This document shows, one piece after another, positions 1 through 5,049 of a DNA stretch of 5,049 nt. Each line of letters opens with the position of its first letter. Position 1 is the stretch's first letter. The notes under the pieces were generated by a model that made no database searches, was not told the DNA's origin, and saw only the letters and a list, made by a program, of their open reading frames with translations. Source of the DNA: Helicobacteraceae bacterium (lineage in GTDB: Bacteria; Campylobacterota; Campylobacteria; Campylobacterales; Sulfurimonadaceae); the NCBI GenBank assembly GCA_015488855.1, contig WFMY01000231.1:1-5049 (forward strand), read 5' to 3'. The position numbers and the translations under genes were made by a program.

Positions 1-1079
1 AATTTGATAGCGATGAATATAAAATACTGGTTGTTGCTAATAAATTTTTAACAGGATTTGATCAACCAAAACTGTGTGCTATGTATGTAGATAAGAAACT
101 TCAAGGAGTACTCGCAGTACAAGCATTATCAAGATTAAACCGTGCTGCTCCAAAATATGGCAAAAAAACAGAAGATCTGTTTGTACTAGATTTTTTTAAT
201 CAAGTTGAAGATATTAAAGCATCATTTGATCCTTTTTATACTGCTACTGTGCTTAATGAAGCAACAGATGTCAATGTACTACATGAATTAAAAATCTCTT
301 TAGATGAACAAGGTGTATATGAGCAGAGTGAAGTAGAAGAGTTCTTTGAGAAATATTTTAAAGGTGTAGAAGCTACCGAGCTTTCACCTATCATTGATAT
401 TGCGGCACAGCGTTTTAATGTTAGTTTGGAACTTGAAGATGACGAAAAAGCAGATTATAAAATCAAAGCAAAACAGTTTGTAAAGATATATGGTCAAATG
501 GCATCTATAATGCCTTATGAAATACTTGGTTGGGAAAAACTTTATTGGTTTTTGAAATTTTTGATACCTAAACTCATCATTGTTGACAAAGATAAAGATA
601 AGCTGGACGAACTACTCAATGCGGTTGATCTTTCAACTTATGGCTTACAAAGAGTTCGATTAAACACGATCATTGAACTAGATGAAAGTCAAACAAAACT
701 TGATCCTCAAAATGCAAACCCAAGAGGTGCTCATGGTGTAGATGAAGAAAAAAATTCTTTAGACGAGATAATTAAGAACTTTAATGAAAAATGGTTCCAA
801 GGTTGGGAAGCTACGCCAGAGGAGCAGAGAGTTAAGTTTATTCACTTGATGGAAAAAGTAAAAACCCATAACGATTATAAAAGTAAATTTGAAGAAAATC
901 ATGATGAACATACTCGTAGATTAGCTCTTATGAAGATTTTATCAGAGGTTATGAACAAAGAGAGAAAAAAAGAGTTAGAACTTTATAAATTGTTTGCAGG
1001 TGATGAGGTTTTTCGAACTGGTATGTTAGATAGTTTGGAAAGAGTTTTAACAGCTGTAAACGGCGGAGTTAATAGATAG
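1..1079 (+). CDS. hsdR: Type I restriction enzyme R subunit HsdR, C-terminal part (5' end outside window)
   Basis: HsdR is the ATP-dependent translocase and endonuclease subunit of type I restriction-modification complexes; with HsdM and HsdS it pumps and cuts unmodified foreign DNA in the cytoplasm. The reading frame is open from position 3, so the ATG at 81 is internal and the true start is upstream. Visible residues (numbered from position 3) include helicase motif V, ILVVANKFLTGFDQP at 8-22, then MYVDKKL at 27-33, and motif VI with the arginine finger, QALSRLNR at 40-47, followed by the typical FVLDFFN stretch. The rest is the helical C-terminal domain, with the family-like segment WEATPEEQRVKF and a charged stretch ending in KKELELYKL. 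The frame closes normally at TAG 1077-1079, so this end looks intact. The N-terminal nuclease domain and Walker motifs lie outside the window, so overall integrity cannot be judged. The next gene on the same strand starts 300 bases later. Identification as HsdR is firm. Confidence 0.93.
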   Translation, partial: FDSDEYKILVVANKFLTGFDQPKLCAMYVDKKLQGVLAVQALSRLNRAAPKYGKKTEDLFVLDFFNQVEDIKASFDPFYTATVLNEATDVNVLHELKISLDEQGVYEQSEVEEFFEKYFKGVEATELSPIIDIAAQRFNVSLELEDDEKADYKIKAKQFVKIYGQMASIMPYEILGWEKLYWFLKFLIPKLIIVDKDKDKLDELLNAVDLSTYGLQRVRLNTIIELDESQTKLDPQNANPRGAHGVDEEKNSLDEIIKNFNEKWFQGWEATPEEQRVKFIHLMEKVKTHNDYKSKFEENHDEHTRRLALMKILSEVMNKERKKELELYKLFAGDEVFRTGMLDSLERVLTAVNGGVNR

Positions 1080-1140
1080 GTCTTTAAAGATGCAAAAAAC
1101 TGTTTTACGGAATTGACATAATTTCACTGCTGAATATGTG

Positions 1141-1170
1141 TTGAATTCAACTTCGCCATTTTCATATAAT
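1141..1170 (+). promoter_or_regulatory. Candidate sigma-70 promoter upstream of the helicase gene
   Basis: A TTGAAT -35-like box (1141-1146, four of six matches to TTGACA) lies 18 bases before a perfect TATAAT -10 box (1165-1170). Transcription would begin near 1177 and give the helicase mRNA an untranslated leader of about 200 bases. A second possible -35, TTGACA at 1113-1118, has only a poor -10 (TATGTG, 1135-1140). In such AT-rich DNA TATAAT occurs often by chance, so this is a candidate only. Confidence 0.4.
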
Positions 1171-1317
1171 TCAGCAAATAATAATCACTTAAAGCTTGAA
1201 AATGATAACATTGTATCTTTAATTAAAACTCTTCATGATTTGATGATATCCAAAAACAACATTTGAAAGAGATTTTCAAAAAAAGAAAGTTTATACAAGA
1301 TAACAAAATGTAGGAAT

Positions 1318-1345
1318 CAATATTTATCATAGTGGGAAAATATTG
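1318..1345. repeat. 8-bp inverted repeat in the helicase leader
   Basis: CAATATTT (1318-1325) is perfectly mirrored by AAATATTG (1338-1345) across a 12-base loop. It lies 34 bases before the helicase start codon. It could be an operator for a dimeric regulator or a weak hairpin in the mRNA leader. The arms contain a single G:C pair each, so the stem would be weak and it is not a typical terminator. The function is inferred from position only. Confidence 0.4.
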
Positions 1346-1369
1346 CTCTCCTTAGTCGTTAGATAACAC

Positions 1370-1374
1370 AAGGA
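1370..1374 (+). promoter_or_regulatory. Ribosome binding site of the helicase gene
   Basis: AAGGA sits five bases before the ATG at 1380. It supports that ATG over the next in-frame ATG at 1398, which has no comparable purine-rich site at the right distance. Confidence 0.75.
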
Positions 1375-1379
1375 ATTAT

Positions 1380-4300
1380 ATGAAACGAATTAATAAAATG
1401 GATATTATAAATTATTACTATGATTTTATAGTTCAGTCATCATTAAGTACATTAGTTTTTCCAAAAAAAGATGGAAATATAGACAAAAAAGAGCTTCAAG
1501 ATATAAACTATTTTCTTCTAAAATACGGCGAAAAAGATAAAAAAACTTACAAAGAAAATCTTTGTTATATGATGAAATATATTCGATGTTTAAAAGGCGA
1601 AGACTTAGAGAAGTATAAAGTTATCTACTTTCCTTTTGTTAATGAGTTTGTAGAAATCTCCAAAAATAGAGAAGATAAGATTTACTCAACTCCAATATAT
1701 TTTGTATTTACACTGGATAAAAATATTAAAAAAACTCTTATTGAGTTAAAAAATCTCTCTATCTACAACAAAGAAAAGTTTTTAACATCTCTCTTTAATA
1801 AAGCACAAATCGTTTTTAACAACTACTATGCTTCAAATAAACTTTACACTATAAAACATACTGACTTAGAGAGTTTTAAAGAAGAGCTACTCGATAAAGA
1901 GATAGATAAAAAATATCCAAACAAAAACTTTGAGTATTACATCAGTATTTTACAAAAATATATAGATGCTTCAAATTTGCTAGCTTTGGAGAAAGCGACT
2001 TATAGTGAAAATTTACAAAATTTCAATCAAAAGCTCAAAGAGAAAATAAACTCACATAAAAACTTAAATACTCTAGTAGAGAGTGAGTTAAGCTCTCTTA
2101 TAGGGATTGTAAATATAGAAAAACTAATAGAACAAGATAACATAGTAAGAGGCTTGTTAACTGCGTATAAAAGTTCAATTATACCTTATATGAGAAAAGT
2201 AAATGCAGATGACAAACTCAACCGAGTTCTTTATCATCACCCATCACAATACCTAGAGAAAATAGATATTTTACAAACAGATAAAAATAGTTTAGACTTG
2301 ACAAAAGAAAAACTCCAAGAGTTACAAAAAAAACATTTAGGCTCATTTAACTCAGAGTTTGCCATTACTCTTTCACAACGCTTAGCTCTGAGTAGTTATC
2401 TCTCTCCAATGGATATAATTCCTGTAAATGGACCTCCAGGGACAGGTAAAACAGCACTTTTACGCGCGATTTTTGCAGACTATATTGTAAAAACAGCTAT
2501 TAAGGCAAAACATAGTTATGATATTACAAGAAAAGACCCATATAGTTTTATAGATACCGGGAAACCTATACTTGGTACATCAAGTGTAAGACAAGCTATA
2601 AACAATATTATAGAGGGAATTTCAGGTGGCTTTGGCGATGCTAAGGCAAGTGGTAAGATATTATATAAAAGATGGTTAAAACTTAAAGAATTTGAAGCTG
2701 ATATTAAAGTAGATTTAATTCAAGAAGATTGTGTTGTTCCTCAGATTAGAAATAGTGAGAACAAGTATGAAAATGGTGTACTCTTTACAAGTATAGCTAA
2801 AATCTTTGACTATATATCTTCTCTTGATATTGAGGAGATGCAAGAGGAATATCTTAAAAAGATAAATCAAGTATTTAATAAAGAGATAACAACTTTAGAA
2901 GAAACAGTAGAAATACTCTTTCATTTTATTGCCAAAAATGCTAAAAAAATGGTGGAGTCTATAGATAGCAGTGATGATTTGTTTAAGACATACGAAAGTT
3001 TAGATAAAAATGAAAGATTTGATACTTACTTTTTAAGTCTGCATCTCCTAGAAGCCTTTTTTGTACTTAATTTAAAGAGATTAGAAAAAAAACCATCAAA
3101 TGGGAAATGCCCAATCTGTAATAATTCTATAGAGAGTAATGATACTCTTTTTAAATGCAAATCATGTGATTTTAAAATCTATAAAAAAGATAAATTTAAT
3201 GAAATAAGTATCACTAAAATAGATGACTTAAAAGATTTACTAGATAATAAACTAGAGCAAAATGAGACTTTTTATGGACTCAAGTACTATGATGGTGGTT
3301 ATAAAATTGTAGAACAAAAAGATTCAGGTTCAAACCTTGCAAGTGATATAAACAACATCTTTCTTATTACTCCTCTTTTCCCAATGGTGACTGTAACTAT
3401 GCACTCATTATTTGGAGCATTTAAACATAAAGAGGATGACAAACATATACTTATAAGAGAGTTCTTTGACTTAGTTTTATCTGATGAATCAGGTATGGTT
3501 TTAGCTCCAATAGGTCTTCCAGCACTCTATGTAGCAAAAAAGATGATAATAGTAGGAGATGAGAAACAGATAGAACCAGTCTATCCCTTTGATGAAGTGG
3601 TTGATAACTCAATAACAGAAAACATTTCAGCTAATATAGACTATAGTAGATTTAAAAAAGAGCATTCAGCAATATTTTCCAATTTTTTAACTATTGCTAA
3701 CAGAGCAACAAATTTTGATAGTTTTGAGATGAAAGAGTATGAAGAGAACTCCTTATGGCTAAAAGAACATTTTAGATGTAAAGATGAAATCATAGAGTAC
3801 TGTAATGAGATTATCTATAAGGGTATTCTCATCCCTAAAGTACGAACTTTCTCAAAAAAATTATACCTTGATGATGCAAAAGAGCAATACCCTTCTATGA
3901 AGCTTTTTAACCTTGATTCGAGTGTTAAAAACAATAGTAGTTACATAGAGACAAAAGAGATAGTCTCTTATTTACTAAACAATATATCAACACTTACAGA
4001 TATATATAATAAGCATAATGACACAAGTCTATCTGCTGATGAATTTTATAAGCAGATAGGTATTGTAACTCCTTTTAACAATCAAAAAAAGATGCTTACT
4101 CAGGCATTGAAAAAGGCTTCTCAGTATAACCTAGATAAGATTTTAGTGGGGACAGTTCATGCTTTTCAGGGAAGTGAAAGAGAAATTATAATCTTTTCCC
4201 CAGCAGTCGATAAAAAGTATAATGGAGCACACTTTACAAACCATGATCATGGAAATATGATGAATGTTGCTATCTCAAGAGCAAAGAGTGCTTTTTGGAT

Positions 4301-4787
4301 TTTTGGAAGTAAACAGGGACTACAAAATGCGGGAGTGTATACAAAAAAGCTTGTAGAGTATATAGATAAAAACTATGAATGTGAGATTAAATGTCCTATT
4401 TGTAATGCTTGTTTAGTAGAAAATGATAAAACCTTTCAGTGTGAAAATTATAAGTGGAATCCTCAAACAAAAGTTATTGATGGGTGTCGTTTTGTTATAT
4501 GGAAAAACAATAAAACAATAAATAGTACGTTAAGCAAAGAGACTTTAAAATCTTTCCTAGCAGACGGTGTAGTAACTGTTAATGCAAAAGAGTTTACCTT
4601 GGATGTAGAAAATAGATACTTTATAAAATCTCTTTCTAAAAAAGTCGAAGTTGCAAAAGTAGTGAAGCAAGATACAAAAGAGTGTCCTAAGTGTGGAAGT
4701 GAGTTAAAAGAGAGAGGTGGCAAATTTGGCAAATTTTATGGATGTAGCGCTTATCCTAAGTGTAAATATACTCAAAAAGCAGAGTAG
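1380..4787 (+). CDS. Large superfamily 1 helicase (DNA2/NAM7/UPF1-like) with internal zinc ribbon and topoisomerase-type C-terminal zinc domains
   Basis: This is a complete 1135-residue cytoplasmic ATPase predicted to unwind or translocate on nucleic acid; its substrate is unknown. Residues 1 to about 330 are lysine-rich and match no domain I recognise. The SF1 core follows: Q-motif glutamine Q333, Walker A GPPGTGKT at 351-358, motif Ia GTSSVRQA at 399-406, a VTVTMHS strand at 670-676, Walker B DESG at 702-705, motif III GDEKQ at 726-730, HFRC at 797-800, IVTPFNNQ at 895-902, motif V GTVHAFQGSER at 924-934 and motif VI NVAISRAK at 962-969. About 340 residues separate Walker A from Walker B and include a four-cysteine ribbon (C577, C580, C593, C596). 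The C-terminus has a second module (C1005, C1008, C1021, C1036, then FVIWK at 1038-1042), like the C-terminal repeat of topoisomerase IA, and a third (C1102, C1105, C1122, C1128) of the topoisomerase C4 zinc-finger type. No nuclease motif, signal peptide or membrane segment is seen. The start is supported by AAGGA. Its position next to hsdR suggests a defence role, which is inference. Confidence 0.88.
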   Translation: MKRINKMDIINYYYDFIVQSSLSTLVFPKKDGNIDKKELQDINYFLLKYGEKDKKTYKENLCYMMKYIRCLKGEDLEKYKVIYFPFVNEFVEISKNREDKIYSTPIYFVFTLDKNIKKTLIELKNLSIYNKEKFLTSLFNKAQIVFNNYYASNKLYTIKHTDLESFKEELLDKEIDKKYPNKNFEYYISILQKYIDASNLLALEKATYSENLQNFNQKLKEKINSHKNLNTLVESELSSLIGIVNIEKLIEQDNIVRGLLTAYKSSIIPYMRKVNADDKLNRVLYHHPSQYLEKIDILQTDKNSLDLTKEKLQELQKKHLGSFNSEFAITLSQRLALSSYLSPMDIIPVNGPPGTGKTALLRAIFADYIVKTAIKAKHSYDITRKDPYSFIDTGKPILGTSSVRQAINNIIEGISGGFGDAKASGKILYKRWLKLKEFEADIKVDLIQEDCVVPQIRNSENKYENGVLFTSIAKIFDYISSLDIEEMQEEYLKKINQVFNKEITTLEETVEILFHFIAKNAKKMVESIDSSDDLFKTYESLDKNERFDTYFLSLHLLEAFFVLNLKRLEKKPSNGKCPICNNSIESNDTLFKCKSCDFKIYKKDKFNEISITKIDDLKDLLDNKLEQNETFYGLKYYDGGYKIVEQKDSGSNLASDINNIFLITPLFPMVTVTMHSLFGAFKHKEDDKHILIREFFDLVLSDESGMVLAPIGLPALYVAKKMIIVGDEKQIEPVYPFDEVVDNSITENISANIDYSRFKKEHSAIFSNFLTIANRATNFDSFEMKEYEENSLWLKEHFRCKDEIIEYCNEIIYKGILIPKVRTFSKKLYLDDAKEQYPSMKLFNLDSSVKNNSSYIETKEIVSYLLNNISTLTDIYNKHNDTSLSADEFYKQIGIVTPFNNQKKMLTQALKKASQYNLDKILVGTVHAFQGSEREIIIFSPAVDKKYNGAHFTNHDHGNMMNVAISRAKSAFWIFGSKQGLQNAGVYTKKLVEYIDKNYECEIKCPICNACLVENDKTFQCENYKWNPQTKVIDGCRFVIWKNNKTINSTLSKETLKSFLADGVVTVNAKEFTLDVENRYFIKSLSKKVEVAKVVKQDTKECPKCGSELKERGGKFGKFYGCSAYPKCKYTQKAE

Positions 4788-4842
4788 GTAAGTAATAATT
4801 TTCAAGAGAATTTACGTTATATTAATCAATATCCCTATATAG

Positions 4843-4880
4843 GTTCGATGTCCATAAAGGTACCGATTGGGACATGAAAC
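4843..4880. other. Putative serine-recombinase crossover (res/inversion-type) site
   Basis: A 28-bp dyad at 4848-4875 has outer arms ATGTCC and GGACAT, inner GGTACC and a central TA (4861-4862). Symmetry extends outward to GTT (4843-4845) and AAC (4878-4880), so 13 of 19 base pairs across 38 bp are symmetric. Resolvase sites of the gamma-delta/Tn3 type are about 28 bp, and invertase sites about 26 bp: two inverted half-sites around a central two-base crossover, with TGTC-like outer ends in gamma-delta. The TGTCC arms here span 26 bp. The dyad begins 11 bases beyond the stop codon of the recombinase gene, counting from the outer AAC arm. Its assignment rests on this architecture and position and is unproven; an ordinary operator or chance dyad remains possible. 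Confidence 0.5.
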
Positions 4881-4891
4881 TTTAAAATAGC

Positions 4892-5049
4892 TTAATTACC
4901 ACTAGCCGGAATCCACCGATAAAGCGTAGCAAGGGACACTCCAAGATTATTGGCAACATCTTTTGGTAGAACACCATTGTCTAAAAGTTTTTTTGCAGCA
5001 CTCAATTTACTATCTGTCATTTTACGTTTACGACCGCCTTTTCTTCCAA
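4892..5049 (-). CDS. Serine recombinase (resolvase/invertase family), C-terminal DNA-binding part (5' end outside window)
   Basis: Only the last 51 codons are in the window; the gene enters from the right edge and stops at TAA (complement of 4892-4894). The catalytic N-terminal domain with its serine nucleophile is not visible. The fragment begins with a basic arm, GRKGGRKRK (complement of about 5021-5047), which in resolvases lies in the minor groove. After MTDSKLSAAKKLLDNGV comes the helix-turn-helix, KDVANNLGVSLATLYRWI (residues 29-46), matching the HTH_7 type of site-specific serine recombinases that reads the outer part of each half-site. The protein would end WIPASGN. It converges on the helicase gene with 104 bases between the stop codons, and that gap holds a dyad resembling a recombination site. 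Whether it is a transposon resolvase, a DNA invertase or a stand-alone recombinase cannot be decided from this end. The family assignment is strong; integrity is unknown. Confidence 0.85.
   Translation of the reverse strand, partial: GRKGGRKRKMTDSKLSAAKKLLDNGVLPKDVANNLGVSLATLYRWIPASGN

Larger units (their letters stand above)
1080..1379. other. 300-bp intergenic region, no convincing gene
   Basis: This spacer separates hsdR from the helicase gene. A perfect 10-bp palindrome, TCTTTAAAGA (1081-1090), follows the hsdR stop, but no GC-rich stem with a U tract is seen, so no terminator is called. All frames are interrupted. The longest forward stretch without a stop runs about 1117-1263 (stop TGA 1264-1266) and could only start at GTG 1138 or TTG 1141, giving about 40 residues with no ribosome site; a second frame is open 1239-1310. 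On the minus strand a short open stretch (1080-1190 region) runs on into the hsdR end. None resembles a family I recognise. They may be chance or worn remnants of a lost gene. The useful contents, a promoter, an inverted repeat and a ribosome site, are listed separately. Confidence 0.6.

Noticed and set aside
81..1079. ATG at 81 as the start of a separate 332-residue protein
   Set aside because: The frame is open back to position 3 and encodes HsdR helicase motif V upstream of this ATG, so the ATG is internal to a gene entering from the left.
1081..1090. Palindrome TCTTTAAAGA just after hsdR as a terminator
   Set aside because: It has no loop, few G:C pairs and no following T tract, so it does not fit an intrinsic terminator.
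4463..4732. Open minus-strand frame of 89 codons opposite the 3' end of the helicase gene
   Set aside because: It lies wholly antisense to conserved zinc-binding coding sequence, has no recognisable domain, and is explained as a shadow of the real gene.
1315..4832. Nine-base direct repeat AATCAATAT at 1315-1323 and 4824-4832, on either side of the helicase gene
   Set aside because: About one such match is expected by chance between two AT-rich spacers of this size, and no longer flanking identity is seen, so it is not called an attachment site or target duplication.
4933..4938. Further GGGACA motif inside the recombinase gene, and others at 2439-2444 and 4149-4154
   Set aside because: These lie in coding sequence (in the helicase they encode parts of Walker A and motif V) and lack a paired inverted arm at the proper distance, so they are not supported as recombinase half-sites.

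Overview
The window is AT-rich bacterial DNA with three protein-coding genes, two of them cut by the window edges. The low GC content, the strong preference for A/T-ending codons and the AAGGA-type ribosome site would fit a member of the Campylobacterota (for example a Sulfurimonas- or Arcobacter-like organism). That placement is an inference from composition only, because no marker gene is present.

Layout. (1) Positions 1-1079 (+) hold the last 358 codons of hsdR, the motor/endonuclease subunit of a type I restriction-modification system; its start lies left of the window. (2) Positions 1080-1379 contain no convincing gene. They hold a plausible sigma-70-type promoter, an 8-bp inverted repeat and the ribosome site of the next gene. 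(3) Positions 1380-4787 (+) encode a complete 1135-residue superfamily 1 (DNA2/NAM7/UPF1, COG1112-like) helicase. It carries a zinc ribbon inserted in its ATPase core and two more cysteine modules of topoisomerase-IA type at its C-terminus. (4) Positions 4788-4891 are a short convergent spacer containing a 28-bp dyad with TGTCC arms around a central TA, which looks like the crossover site of a serine recombinase. (5) Positions 4892-5049 (-) hold the last 51 codons of a serine recombinase (resolvase/invertase): its basic arm and helix-turn-helix.

Interpretation. A type I restriction gene, a large multi-zinc SF1 helicase and a serine recombinase with an apparent recombination site side by side suggest an accessory, mobile, probably defence-related region. 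The helicase probably has its own promoter rather than being strictly part of the hsd operon, given the 300-bp gap. Its role is unknown; an anti-invader or DNA/RNA-processing role is a hypothesis drawn from context. The most interesting points are the helicase-zinc-topoisomerase-tail architecture and the putative recombination site just beyond the recombinase stop codon.
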